Source: Adiantum capillus-veneris
Taxonomy: Eukaryota > Streptophyta > Polypodiopsida > Polypodiales > Pteridaceae
Reading direction: 5' to 3'
Length of the DNA stretch: 64,000 nt
NCBI GenBank assembly: GCA_014529385.2
Contig: CM043967.1
Location: 12,737,001 to 12,801,000, forward strand
In this document: piece after piece, positions 1 to 11,473 of the stretch
Layout: the number at the start of each line of letters is the position of its first letter
Numbering within the stretch: the first letter of the stretch is position 1
Notes under the pieces: model-generated
What the model saw: the letters and a program-made list of their open reading frames with translations, nothing else
Database searches by the model: none
What the model was told of the DNA's origin: nothing
Made by a program: the position numbers and the translations under genes

Positions 1-1248
1 GTATCCATGTCCCATGCAGGATAAGTAGAGATTTAGGGCCTAGACAAGTAAAGAATGAAATGTTAAAAATGTACCACATATTGAGAGGATTCTTGTAGGC
101 GATGCACCTAGCATATGGGAAGGCAGAGCCTTGAGCAATGGGTAGCTAAAAAATGTGATTCTACAGCCCAACAAGGTGCTTCACAACTTGCCTATGGACA
201 TTTGGAACAATTTTGGTAGTAAACTCTATGTCTTCGTGAGTTGAAAGGATTCCTTTCATGTGCTCGCTATGTCTATTTGCCACTGCAAGTGGCACTGCTG
301 TCGGAGGCGACGGGAGTCTCTCTCGTTTCTTTTAAGAGGGGCATTAATTGAGCAAAGGAACACATAGCTGCATGGCATGAATGGTGGCAATTAGCAAACT
401 TTGAGAGGGTCCATTTACACTTTCTTATGTAGGCCAATGCACTTGTTTAGAATACATCAAACTAAATTTTTAACGTCGTGAGAATACGTTAAGAAGGTGA
501 ATGCCATGTCCTCAAAGTACTAAGCATAGCTCCATACTTCCACTTGTTGTGGGCACACGTCATTGTTCTCTAAAGAGCAAAGTTTGTGGTTGTGAACACA
601 AAGAGTGTTTCCAAGCCTAAGCAATCGAATAAATTTCTTTGTGCACTCATTACATCTCCCCAATCTCATAAAAATAAAAATTCTCTCAAAATGTATTAAG
701 TACATAAGTGAAAGGTGAGTTGGTGAAAGTGGAAAGTGAATAGACATATGAAAGTGGAAAGTCAAAGTCAAAAGACACGTGAGGTAAAAAGTCAAAAGAC
801 CTCTCGTGTCTATGTAAAGAAGTGTTTCTCTTCTCTTTTTTTTTTTGGCGTTTTTTTTTCTTCAAAGTGTCCTCTCTCTCTCTCTCTCTCAATTTTACAT
901 TCTTCTTTTATAGCTAAAATTGTTATAGGTCTACATGCTTCGTTGTTGCCCGTGGCTATGTGCTATAGACTAGCGTATCATTTTTGTTGTTGTTGAGGGA
1001 ATTTTTGAATTAAGAATATCTTTTTTTTTAAGGCATTGGGAATACCTTTTAATTTTTTTGCAATATTATCAAAAGAAAGTTTCACAACGTGGACCTGCAC
1101 CCTTGATTGTGTCTGCACACTAAATTTAGCCAAACATTAACCAATGACTTGCACGCAATCCCTTGTGTCTATGTACTAAACTTAGCAAAAAATTAGTCAA
1201 TAAATTTCATGCAATGCTTACCTTCTTGAATCCTACTTGGAGGGACGT
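1..1248. other. Intergenic DNA, no gene recognised
   Basis: Both strands were read and no family was recognised. There are T-rich runs at about 835-857 and a short CT microsatellite at about 871-889. The open frames here are short and have no recognisable motif. Confidence 0.6.
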
Positions 1249-2342
1249 TGTAATGGAAATGGCCTATGAACTTTGAGGATAGCGGAATTAAGAGAATTAA
1301 AGTGAGCATTTTGTGAGGTCACTTTGTGAACATAGAAGGTGAACTTAATTGATGGTAGCAACATAAACATAGTACTTAATTAAGTTGGCATAAACAATAC
1401 TTTTGCAAGAGAGAGAGTATTAGAGAACATGAAAATAGTTGAGGACTGGATTTACTTGGAACCGGTCCCCCCTCCAAAAGACGTTTGTATTATAGATTCT
1501 CCCATCAAGAGAGACTTGGTACAATACAATCTTTTTGTTTCTTGTGACCTTGGTGATACTATGAAGATGTAAAGCTTCATGCATCACATGAGCATAACAT
1601 AAACTTTGCAAAAAGCATTAACTATCCCAAGCCTCAGTCCCAAGGCCTCAAACCCCTTCGAAGGTGGAGAGAGCTAGCAAGGAATGAGGGTAGGGAAGAG
1701 GAAGAAGAATCATCCATAGGAGAAAGAAATAGTTCCTCACTTATCATCACTCTTTTTGCTTAGCATAGCATAATAGCATAGTAATGAAGATGAAGAAGAT
1801 GGCAAGCTTAAGCATTGAAGCATGGCTCTTGGTTGGATTTGCATTCCATAGCCAAGATTGTTGGTGTAGGCTCTCCACTTCTCAACAAACTTGGAAAAGG
1901 AGATGGAGCTCTTGCACTTTGCACTCCACACAATGAGAGAAACTGTGTGTGTGTGTGTGTGTGTGTGTCTGTCTAAGATCAAAGGACTGTTAACACTAAC
2001 TTTTGGAGGTCTTTAATGAAGTTAACCCTAAGGTCTTTTAAGCTCCATTAGATGCATGTTGCTCTTTGATAGACTACCTCCTTTTGGACCCCTATTGAGA
2101 TGTAACCATCTCTCCTCTTGGTCCCTTGCTGAGGTAAATCTAGAAGCACTTATTGCTATTGCTCTTTGGTAGACCGTCACCCCTATTGAGATTTAACCAT
2201 TTCTCCTTTTGGTCCCCTTTTGAGATAGGTTTAGAAGCACATATCTATATCCTAACTTTTGTTCCCCTTTTATCTTCCATATTAAATGATCAGTTTAATA
2301 AGAGACATCATTTGGTAAAGTTAGATATTATATTTTATGACA
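1249..2342 (-). mobile_element. Solo LTR of chromovirus family A
   Basis: About 1.1 kb homologous along its length to the LTRs at 36782-38285, 41708-43553 and 43578-44961. It begins TGTAATGG and ends TTATGACA in + orientation, so it reads TG...CA on either strand. The flanks are near-matching 5-mers: GACGT before and GAGGT after (4 of 5). No internal region is attached, as expected for a solo LTR formed by LTR-LTR recombination. It carries a TG microsatellite at 1944-1968, at the place where other copies carry GA or GT. The strand is given by analogy with the full element at 36782. Confidence 0.75.
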
Positions 2343-2349
2343 GAGGTGG

Positions 2350-3377
2350 CTAGAAACATAAACAACAAAGGACTCCAACAAAATTGGGCCAGTTCTACGA
2401 CTACAATAGTAGCGTCTGGAAAGGACCGGACCAATTTGCCTCCCACTTCAATCTCAACGGGACTAAAAGATTGCTGGTATATAGAGTCTTAGAATGGCTT
2501 GGCAATTGTTGCCTAGCGACCTACGAGTCTAGGTTTGATTGCAAAGCATGGCGGTGGCCCATTGACAGACACTTCTGTAAACCACACACCAAGGAGGTTT
2601 ATAGCATCCTCATGGTCTTGCTAGATTGGTTCTCTCCCCTGAACAAGCAATGAGGCAAGCAATGGCCAGAGGCAAGATGGACGACAACTGTAAAGAACAT
2701 GTGGTGCCCACAATGACCACTTAGGATGAAGGTCTTTGTATGGAATGTACTATGAGGACCTTGCTGACTAAGGCAAAAGTCCTAACTAGAGGTATTGGTC
2801 CAGATAGATGCCCGCAATGCAGATCATCAGGTGAGAACCTCCCCACCTTTTCAAGGACTGCCCGGGGATCTGTGGCTTGGCAAGAAAGACATGCAAGAGG
2901 GTTCAAAAGACATAGAAGATCGGGTTCTCCAAGAATGATCTCATCTTGGGTGGGAAGGTGTTCATGAGCCAGCCACTTCTAATCACTACACAAACTGTCA
3001 GGTTCTGTTACTTTAAACACATCTGGAAGGCGAGGAATTGTCGACTGTTCGAGAACGTCATTGAAACAGCAAGGTTCACGAAGATCATTGAAGAAAGCAA
3101 GGAAGCAATTACTGCCATTGGGAAACGGAGGAACTCAGAAGAGTGCAACAAGATTGTGACCGTAGCAATGTTGGAACTGCATGGGTATCCCTCTAATCCT
3201 GTGCCAGCCAAGTGTTATACATTTGTCGTGGGGTGGCCTCCCTTTTAGCCGATGTACTGATGTTTGCCGGAAGAGGTCATGGCTCAACAGGAGCATGAGT
3301 AGTAATTGTAATTCTTTGAGGTTTTTAATATAATCCACTCACGGTTGTGAGTTTCACCAAAAAATAAATAAATAAAT
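2350..3377 (+). mobile_element. 5'-truncated LINE, 3' end with zinc-binding domain and A-rich tail
   Basis: The + strand shows the reverse-transcriptase zinc-binding (zf-RVT) region found at the 3' end of plant LINE ORF2. It has a leader of the type LLTKAKVLTRG, then CPQC at about 2813, then, after a +1 frame change, HLFKDCPG near 2850. A further open stretch at 2946-3248 continues the same C-terminal region. The body is followed by an untranslated segment and an A-rich AAATAAAT tail at about 3357-3377, typical of target-primed insertion. The endonuclease and the catalytic RT domain are absent, so this is a dead 5'-truncated copy. It starts just right of the solo LTR. Confidence 0.7.
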
Positions 3378-3394
3378 TGTGGGAAGATGTTGGT

Positions 3395-3530
3395 GTACAT
3401 GATCTTGTGCACAGGTGGCGTATTGTCATGCACAAGCGAGCCATGGGGTTGTGGGTTCAACTCATGTACGGAGGTCGAGTTGGAGGGGTACCTAGGTTTT
3501 ATTTTTTATCATGTTTAATGTGCTCCAAGA
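3395..3530 (+). repeat. Possible tRNA-derived SINE remnant
   Basis: A pol III B-box-like motif GGGTTCAACTC lies at 3453-3463. Upstream spacing and wording (GTGGCGTATTGTCATGCAC) loosely resemble the promoter region of the SINE-like repeat at 62120-62375. No target duplication or tail was identified. Chance resemblance is possible. Confidence 0.3.
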
Positions 3531-6420
3531 TCCATGCAATCGTCTTTGGTCATTGATTCATGTCTCCCTCTCGTTAAATGTATGTACCAATTAGTGACAT
3601 GCAATGCGCATCTTAGACAAAAGCAAAAAACAAAGACATAATGTACAAGCATTGACACATATTATGAAGATTAATATTTTCTCATTATGGTACAGACGTA
3701 CAATCAGGATAAACTACATCCTAAGTAAATTCTTCATGCACCATTATACTTTTAATCTCAAGACACGTGCTATCAATGAAGTGCAGTCACATGATTAGTG
3801 GCATGTAGCCATTCTTGACAAGACTTTGAACCTTGTTTGGTGGTGATGCCACAATGAGTAAGAGTCAGGGCTAGAAATGCAATACAGGCAATTGCCTTCA
3901 CACTGGCAAATTTCATGACCCTTATGCGATTGCTTCACTTAAACTTTTCTATCTTAGGCAAGATTGTCCTCGTGACACTCACTTTGTGGATAGTTTCCCT
4001 AACTAAGGGGACTCTTTTCTTCTTCCGATAAATACTTGAATATGAATTTGTCCCTTTAGGAAAGTTTGGACTATTACCAAACTTGCATTATATTGAAAGT
4101 TGTGGACCTACTTTCAAACTTGTTTTGCAGGTTACTACCTCTTTTTGTAGTAGGTTAGGATTTAACATTGTTGACCTTATTAATTATGAAGGCACATATG
4201 AAGTTACCCTAGGTTATATAAACTATGGCTCTACTAATGGCTTTACTCTTTTGTTTTTCATTACATAGAATCTTCCCAAGATCTTTTAGCATCTCCAATT
4301 AGCATGTCCATGCACGTCACCATTTAAAACCAACCTTAATAAGTAGCATTTGAACTCATCACATACATACTATCAAACTCAACCTAAACCACTAGGCTAT
4401 TCGCCATGGCTGCCCTTAGGGCTCCCTTAAGCACTAAAAAAAACAAATACCCCGCCACCCCCCCCTCCCCCCTTACCTACCCTACCCCTACCCCTACTCC
4501 CCCTTTCTCCTTCCGCTTTTTTTCCCCCACCCTTCCCTTTTCCTTTCTTCCCCCCCCCCAAAATTAATTAATTAATGGTTTGTGAAAAAGTCGTTTTGGC
4601 TACCTACTGAAGTAAGATACTGTGAGCATCACTTAAGCATACCCTAACCTACCTTCTCAAACCTTGGGACTATCAAGGGTACTTTGCTCTTAGATTCTCT
4701 AGTGAGAGCCCCTCAAGACTTCACCCTTCAATGTCAATCCTCTAAACTCTAAAACGAATATTCCCTCTTGTTTCACCCCAAATCGCCTAACTAGGTGTGA
4801 TGAATACTAATACCTTCTTAAGCTTGCATAAGATGCTTCTTCCATTAAGACGAGATCGTCCCTAAAGTCTTGATACAAGCCTTTCTTATGCCTTCTACCT
4901 AAAGTTAAACTCCCCTTGGAGTTGGCAGCTTATTAACTACCACATCGAGATGAGACATTCTCTTCTACGCTCACCTCACATTAAATTCTATTTACATGTT
5001 GTATAGAGTGCTTGTGTCGTAGTTGTCTCTACTTTGATATATGGATTTTCTTTGGGAAAAAACACACTTGAACCGGAAGGCATTTTTTGTGTTATGATTT
5101 TGTTGATTCTAGCTCTCCGATTCTAGTTGGATTAAGTACTTCTTAGGGTTGTTGTTTGCTTTGCTTGAGCATGGTTGACAATTGCTCTTGATCTATTATC
5201 TGTATAAATCATTGAACCCTTTCCTAACTCTTTTAACTCATGATGCTTGACTGGTAGACTGCCTTAAGTGGCTGATGTGTTGGTTGTTTTGACTTCTCTT
5301 GATACACTTGTACATTGTGGCAATGATTTGACATGTCTTTTAAAGTTGATGCTTGCATGGGACGTTGCTTAGTAAGACTTACACAGATTTTTTATTGGTT
5401 CATATTCATGGTTAATTAGGGGCTTATAGAAGTCAGGGTTCTCCTTGGCAAGACCATAATGCTGCTTTCTTTTTTTATTAGTAAAGATCCTAGAGTTAGC
5501 CGGCACTTGGAATTTGGCATGATCTACATTCCTTGATTGATTTTTTACCCCTCACCTGGCTAAGTTCCTATGTTTTGATCCTAATTTGCTCTTACTTCTT
5601 GCTTGGGTCCCACTGACATGTCTATTCTAAGGCTATTCCATTGCATGATGAGGATTTTTTACTTTACCATACTGATCGATTATGGTATTTTCTCCTTAAT
5701 CTCGTTTTGTCACATAAAGAGGCTCTTGTCATTTAACTTTCACTAGTTCAGATCATCATTCTATTTCTTGAATTGAGTAATTGTTGGTCATAATGATTGG
5801 TTCTCCTTCAAAATTATTAATGGAAATAGTCCTGACACTCTGATTTTTTTGGATTACTTGAGGTAGAGGTCTAGCTTATTTTTTATTAAACTCTTGGTTG
5901 GGAAACCTTACCTCACTTCCAAATTCTAGAATCCCTTCTTGTAATTTGATTGGTATATACTTGGATTAAGGGTTTATTCAAAACACTTGAAGCTACGGGC
6001 TTGTATGCTTATGATATTTTTCGTAGCTCTATAAATAAGGCCTTGATTCCAGTCCCTAGCTATTGTTGATTGAGGTTACTTTTGAATGTTTGGAGAAATG
6101 GATTTCATTGGATATTGACCTTTGAAAGAATACCAAGAATCATGGATGTCACTAAAGCACAAATAGCAGGCGAGAGGTCGGGCGGAAGTGCATGGGCAAG
6201 GGGACTTTGAAGTTGATTTGCATTTAGATGGTGACTTCAAAATCATATAGTGTATGCTAGGTTGCAAACAAGGTGCAAATACCCTCTTGCCTTGTCCATT
6301 TCGTGCTAAAGGATACAAATTCAATCAAAATCACAAATCTGGTGTGAGGAAAAATAATAGAGCCCCAACAGTTGTTGATAGAGACTTGCCCGCAATTGGT
6401 TCGCAAGGACCGGTGCTTAA
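3531..6420. other. Intergenic DNA, no gene recognised
   Basis: No coding family was recognised on either strand over this 2.9 kb. It contains a SINE-like piece at 4322-4440, a C/T-rich low-complexity tract at about 4448-4560, and otherwise AT-rich sequence with dense stops. It ends at the target duplication of element D. Confidence 0.55.
4322..4440 (-). repeat. Possible tRNA-derived SINE head
   Basis: On the minus strand an A box TAGCCTAGTGG (4389-4399) is followed about 42 nt later by a B-box-like GAGTTCAAATGC (4346-4357). This is the order and approximate spacing of a tRNA-type pol III promoter. The sequence cannot fold as a functional tRNA and no anticodon stem is evident, so a SINE is the better reading. 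No duplications were found at its ends. Confidence 0.35.
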
Positions 6421-6444
6421 TGAAGGGGATCGAGGAGCACCACA

Positions 6445-6495
<51 letters not shown>

Positions 6496-6637
6496 AGACA
6501 CACACACGATGTGGGTGGGGAGACTGTGAAGTGGCAGCTCCCCCTATACAGTATACTCACTATAAGTATAGGGTAACAGTGGGCGGGCGCCCATGACCTA
6601 GGCGACCGGTCAAGGCACATAGGCCTTAACCCCAACA
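6421..6637 (-). repeat. 3' LTR of element D
   Basis: A 217-bp LTR matching 9502-9722 over its whole length. Its GA microsatellite (6451-6492) is shorter and is followed by a small CA run not seen in the partner. The polypurine tract lies immediately inside. Confidence 0.88.
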
Positions 6638-6648
6638 ACCTCCCACTT
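6638..6648 (-). promoter_or_regulatory. Polypurine tract of element D
   Basis: Minus-strand AAGTGGGAGGT directly abuts the 3' LTR, as expected for the plus-strand primer of reverse transcription. Confidence 0.8.
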
Positions 6649-6712
6649 AAAGGCCAATGTGCCTTTAAGCAAGATCTACTAGTATACAACTAATAGAAGG
6701 TGAGATATTCTC

Positions 6713-8374
6713 TCAACCTATGCCCACTGATTCTCGATGAGCTAGTGCATCCGGCTCTACTGGTAGACAAACATCCCACTGAGGAAGCCACACAGAGCTA
6801 GCTCCAAGCTCTGCAAATAGTCTATAAGAGCTCATGCACTCCTGCAAGTATCGGTCCAATACCTGCAAACCTCCCCTATGCTCTATGCCGAGATCAGTCA
6901 TCGAACAACTAATCAACCCTACTGCAAATGCTCCCACTACAGCTGCTATGTCGGGCCTCGAGATCAGCATCTCGTACATGAGGACACCGAACGTTGAGGC
7001 AACCCTGGCAACCTCTGCCACCTCCAACTCAAAACTCAACTCATGGCGATCATGTCCCCTATCATAGAGACCATGGCACTCTGACTCTGAGCTCTGGAGT
7101 GACTCCTCGTGCCCACCACATATCACATGTGTACCAAGAGTATCCATCTGTCCTGAATCTGCATCAAGCTCTGGCATAAGCATATCAAGAAATGACTCCA
7201 CAATAGCCGACATCTCAGCATCCATGTGAGTCATCTCTGTCATCACCTCTGATGACTCATCCTGCTGTGACTCACTAGAGCTGTCCCGCTCTACCTGTAC
7301 ATCCGTAGACGCAACCTGCACAACAAGGTCACTGCTCTGCACTCCATGCAAAGCATCCTGCAACCCACAAGAAAAAGAGACTCGCCTGCTCTCTCGCTCT
7401 CTACCTGGCTGCATGATCACAGAGACAACATCGTCTCTCCCGTGATCCACATGCAATGGGTAACTTGGACCACTCCTGGCACCTCTTGCAATAACTAGCA
7501 AACCCAAATGCATCACAAAATCTCGCTCTGGAAGTGAAATCTGACATCCACAATCTCGAAGCTGACCAATCGAGATCAAACTCACTGTCAAATCTGGTAC
7601 ATAGCGCACATGTCGTAACAAGTAAGATGTACCACTCGGTAATGACAGTCTCACATCTCCTGCACGTGCTATTGCATGCACCGATCCATCGGTCAAACGT
7701 ACACTGCCAAGCATCCCGCTAGAATAGCTACAAAACCATTCACGATGCGACGTGACATGAAACATAGCATCTGCGTCTAGCAACCACTGCGAAGGGAGTG
7801 CACTATCCACATGTATAGCATCTCGTGCATAGATCGAGGTAAAAGTGACATCCCCGTCACTAGTATACTCCGACACTACATCTGCCTCAACTGCCAAAGC
7901 AACTGAGTCCATGGCATCCCTACATACATCTCTGAGACTGCCATGTCTCCTACGATGTCGCATACGACGAAAACAGCGCCGTCTAACGTGTCCAGAATGA
8001 CCACAATACCAACATGTCACTTGTCGGCGTACTCGTGAATGTACATGTCTCACACGAGTCCGTGATGACTCAGATCTATCATACATATCATGTAATATGC
8101 GCCAAAGTGCTCTCGAAGTAGTCTCATACATAACAAGAGCATATACAGATTCCGCAAGGTGCAAAGAGAGTGTAGATAGTGTCATCTCCTCTAGCTCCTG
8201 CCACTGATCGTCAGACATGTTTGAAGGTCTACCTGCATTACCACTCAATGGTCGATGCAACCCTCGTTGTGTCAATGCATCAAACATACACTCTCTCCAT
8301 GCTGCAAATTCTGACCCATCAAACGTGCACATTTCGGAGAGATCATAATCTGAGCGATCACCTGTCTCTGCCAT
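6713..8374 (-). CDS. Fused copia gag / zinc knuckle / protease / RNase H-region protein, 553 aa, uninterrupted
   Basis: Residues count from the ATG at 8374; the frame stays open upstream to 8539, but homology to the gag of element E begins at this ATG. Residues 15-100 are copia gag (FDGSEFAAW, STLSLHLAESVY). Residues 121-134 are a CX2CX4HX4C knuckle (CWYCGHSGHVRRRC). Residues 197-285 match copia protease (WLLDADAMFH, then REWFCSY), but the active-site D-[SC]-G reads D-A-D at 200-202. Residues 331-455 are a Ser- and acid-rich linker of unknown role. Residues 460-515 match the RT/RNase H junction (FGVLMYEMLISRPDIA). About 100 gag residues, all of integrase and the RT catalytic core are missing, yet every join stays in frame and there is no internal stop. 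The product could package element RNA in a particle but not copy or integrate it (inference). An upstream start would add a hydrophobic N-terminus of doubtful reality. Confidence 0.8.
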   Translation of the reverse strand: MAETGDRSDYDLSEMCTFDGSEFAAWRECMFDALTQRGLHRPLSGNAGRPSNMSDDQWQELEEMTLSTLSLHLAESVYALVMYETTSRALWRILHDMYDRSESSRTRVRHVHSRVRRQVTCWYCGHSGHVRRRCFRRMRHRRRHGSLRDVCRDAMDSVALAVEADVVSEYTSDGDVTFTSIYARDAIHVDSALPSQWLLDADAMFHVTSHREWFCSYSSGMLGSVRLTDGSVHAIARAGDVRLSLPSGTSYLLRHVRYVPDLTVSLISIGQLRDCGCQISLPERDFVMHLGLLVIARGARSGPSYPLHVDHGRDDVVSVIMQPGRERESRRVSFSCGLQDALHGVQSSDLVVQVASTDVQVERDSSSESQQDESSEVMTEMTHMDAEMSAIVESFLDMLMPELDADSGQMDTLGTHVICGGHEESLQSSESECHGLYDRGHDRHELSFELEVAEVARVASTFGVLMYEMLISRPDIAAVVGAFAVGLISCSMTDLGIEHRGGLQVLDRYLQECMSSYRLFAELGASSVWLPQWDVCLPVEPDALAHRESVGIG

Positions 8375-9486
8375 GAGCACGATGTAGCAAACTAGAAAGC
8401 AAAACCACCTCACCAACAACACCTTGAAACTGTCTACCAATATGGCCAGAAACACAATGTAAAACCTGTGAGACACACTCCAAAATAGAGCTCCCGCAAT
8501 GTCAATACAAGCCTCGCCTGCTCTAGTATCACACTGCAATCTGTAAGCTAATCACCAAGTCCACACTATGCGGTATCGATGCATACACACGCACAAGTCT
8601 CCCACCTGCAGAGAACACCGCACGCAAATGCTGAGTGCAACCCGCAATCTCTACCTAGATCGCATAAATGATAGCATAAAACTCCTGGGAAAATTTCGCC
8701 AGAGTTTTGACGCACAATGGCTATCAACACAAAATAACCATTGTCCTGCAAGCTCAATACAATGAGCAATCAATGCGCATCAAACCGCACTCCAAATGCA
8801 TGCACCAATCTCCACACTTTGCATACATCATTGCAAACACCTGCAAATCTAGTACACAAATATCTGCTCTACCTGTGACTGCCAAAAAACATGCTCGAGG
8901 CATACATTGCCGAGCTCAAAATGCAATCACATTAGTCTCCCTGAGCATCAAACCACATAATACATACATTGTATCCTCCCACCTGTGAGGAAACTTGCAG
9001 TAAATATCACTCTCACATTTGAGAGCAAACCATGTGTGGAATCTTCGACACACAATAAACAACTGCTGCTGCAAAAAATTCAGCGTTCAGAATTTGAAAA
9101 TTCTGATATGGCGAGCGCGTCCGGAGCATGCCAAAACCCCAAGGTAGACTCCTGGATCACATGTATCCGAGTCCAGGTGTGAAAGCTATGCCAAAAACCT
9201 CCGTTTCAACCCAAAAACGCAGCATAAACTGCCAAAAGAGGGCTGAAAAATGCAGCTCCTCAACCGTAGCTCGAATGAGGTTTCTGATGGCTCGAATGGC
9301 TTCAAAAGGGGGGTAAAACGCCAGGACATCTATTGGAAACGCTCTCGGAAAGCTAAATTTGTCGATGCCGAAGTCGAAACCCTGTTTGCACTCTTGAAAG
9401 TGCGCGCGCGCGGACGCGATTTCGGGAATGAAACTGGCTCTCCATTGTCATCGTGACTGTGTACACACGCGCTCCCTCCGCACCTA
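8375..9486 (-). other. Untranslated leader of element D
   Basis: About 1.1 kb between primer site and ORF. The part next to the primer site (about 9280-9430) is clearly homologous to 32265-32400 in element E, including a shared GAAACGCTCTCGGAA motif. No convincing coding frame was seen. Confidence 0.7.
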
Positions 9487-9499
9487 CGCTCTGATACCA
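9487..9499 (-). promoter_or_regulatory. Primer binding site of element D
   Basis: On the minus strand this reads TGGTATCAGAGCG, the usual complement of the initiator tRNA-Met 3' end used by copia elements. It is two bases from the LTR edge, which fixes the minus-strand orientation. Confidence 0.9.
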
Positions 9500-9501
9500 A
9501 T

Positions 9502-9525
9502 TGAAGGGGATCGGGGAGCACCACA

Positions 9526-9592
<67 letters not shown>

Positions 9593-9722
9593 GATGTGGG
9601 TGGGGAGACTGTGAAGTGGCAGCTCTCCCTATACAGTATACTCACTATAAGTATAGGGTAACAATGGGCGGGCACCCATGACCTGGGCGACCGGTCAAGG
9701 CACATAGGCCTTAACCCCAACA
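9502..9722 (-). repeat. 5' LTR of element D
   Basis: A 221-bp LTR that starts TGAAGGGG and ends CCCAACA in + orientation. It contains an AG microsatellite at 9531-9589, longer than in the partner LTR. The primer site lies two bases inside it. Confidence 0.88.
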
Positions 9723-9897
9723 CTTAATTGTTTAATGTTGGTAGACCTAATTGTTCTTCAAAAGATAGCTCTTAGAATCCTATCATTCCATTTCCCTTAT
9801 GCAATGTACACTTCCGTACGCTACATGCATTCATGTGTGTATTTGAGCATGTGCTTATGGTACACATTGGATATGCTTTCACAATGAATCCTATTGA

Positions 9898-10375
9898 ATG
9901 GATTCATTGAAGAAAATGGAAGGATTACTGAACTCTATGGGTTGTCAAAAAGGACACGTCTTTTTATCAGTAGACAATAGTGGAGACAACACTTGGGAAC
10001 GGGCTCAAAAAAATTCAATGACTGGTGATAAAGCGAAAAGTTTCTTTCAAAAGGTCCGGAGGTCTATACACACCCACGCCAATTGTGTATTTCAAATAAT
10101 TGGATCCAATGGTGTATTTCAAATAATTGGATCCAATGGTGATGCTACCAAAGAAGGAAAATGGTGGGATCTGTGAAGAAATTTTTGTAGTTGTGCAAGT
10201 GACAAAGATACAACTGTGGATGTTGTGAACAAACGTAAATTTGCCTAGGCATCATTCACAAAGGTTGTGCAATTAGTGAACCTTTCAAGCACTACTCTAG
10301 AGCAAAGGGAAGAATTTAAAAAGGCACTATGTGAATTCATTGGGGTTTTTTATGTTAATGGGGAAGAAGTCTATA
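9898..10375 (+). pseudogene. Unrecognised coding-like fragment
   Basis: A 92-codon frame from ATG 9898 to 10176 is followed by a second coding-looking stretch to about 10375 (for example LCEFIGVFYVNGEEVYRSLHG in part) that has at least one stop. A 27-bp tandem duplication at 10086-10139 repeats nine residues in frame (VFQIIGSNG). I do not recognise the protein. Confidence 0.25.
10086..10139 (+). repeat. 27-bp exact tandem duplication
   Basis: Two identical 27-bp units, 10086-10112 and 10113-10139, preserve the reading frame of the surrounding ORF. This looks like a recent slippage duplication. Confidence 0.9.
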
Positions 10376-11473
10376 GATCACTACATGGTTAGTAAATTTT
10401 TATTGTTTGATGTCTTTGAATAGCTTATTATCTTGACAAAGTCTTATTGGCATAGGTGCAATACATATTGTTTGTCCAAATTTTATAAATTTATGAACCC
10501 ATATGGCTCGCTTAATATGTGGAGCACTCAAAGAATGGAGAAATCTCATTATCGTGCTATACAGGGGGTCTATTTTAAGAATAATCGCCATGGTGATGGA
10601 CACACACCGTCTAATTATCTTGCCAAAATGTTTGAATATTTTTTTTGGACTACTTTTAGCCACACTCAAACTAAGGAGTGTGCACAAAATTCTACCATTA
10701 CAAAGGAAATTTGAAGACTTGCTTGCACCAACAATTCTTGACAATGGCATAGGACCCGAGGGTCACAAAGGCACGCATGGTGTACCACAAGGATCCATCG
10801 AGGAATATTTTGGGTCCATCACGATAAACCATGAATTTCCTTTTTGGCAAGTAATCGGACAATATTAAAGTTTGATTTGATTGCATGCTTATTTTTCCTT
10901 TTGTACTATAAAAATGCCTAAAGAGCTCATTTGATACTTTAACTCTTGCAAAGACAAGAATGACACACACAAAGAACACATTGAAGGTCATGTACATAGA
11001 GAAGTCCACCTGCAAGTTCCAAGAGGCATAAAGCTCCACGAAGAGGAAGCGCAAAGAGAAGAGCAAAGGAAAGGGAAAGTAGAAGGAGCCATAGAAAGGT
11101 TTTGAGGCATGCGAAGGTCTTGAAACAACCAAAATCCAACCCTAAATCAATAAAAGTGGTGGAAAAGTCCGTGCATGGTAGGAGCAATGTGCTAAGAGGT
11201 TGGAATGATAAAGATGATTCATCTTGGAAGGACATGGACCATGAACACACAAATGAAGAGCAATGGAATGATGAGGACATGCAGAGCGTGGATTCAAATG
11301 TGGCTCCATTCACATCATAATGAAATCCCAACCATTAGTGAACACATGAGAATAGGTGATAAAACAGTTCCCATACCACCGGGACCCCTTACAATTGAGG
11401 AGGAGGACTTGAATCATAATGAGAACCCCCAGATGCTGTAAAGGAATCTATAAGTGTCCATAAACATAAGTCC

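Larger units (their letters stand above)
6421..9722 (-). mobile_element. Non-autonomous Ty1/copia element D, complete with target duplication
   Basis: A 3,302-bp element bounded by short LTRs (6421-6637 and 9502-9722) and flanked by the perfect 5-bp duplication CTTAA (6416-6420 and 9723-9727). The minus-strand order is LTR, tRNA-Met-type primer site, leader of about 1.1 kb, one long ORF, polypurine tract, LTR. The ORF keeps gag, zinc-knuckle, protease and a C-terminal RT/RNase H piece, but integrase and the RT catalytic core are gone. The element should therefore depend on enzymes from a relative. Outside the microsatellite the two LTRs differ at about five sites, all transitions. The leader and gag are homologous to element E (29550-32694), so D is best seen as a deletion derivative of that family. 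Confidence 0.9.
9723..11473. other. Region of unrecognised coding-like pieces
   Basis: After the element D target duplication the + strand has several moderately long frames: 9898-10176, about 10200-10375, 10503-10868 and 11102-11320. The last is Lys/Asp/Glu-rich. None matches a family I know. They may be parts of one decayed gene ending in the histone-like segment at 11586-11864, but no splice structure could be traced. Confidence 0.35.

Noticed and set aside
8375-8539. Hydrophobic N-terminal extension of the element D ORF as a membrane anchor
   Set aside because: Homology to the gag of element E starts at the ATG at 8374. The extension lies in the leader and has no counterpart.
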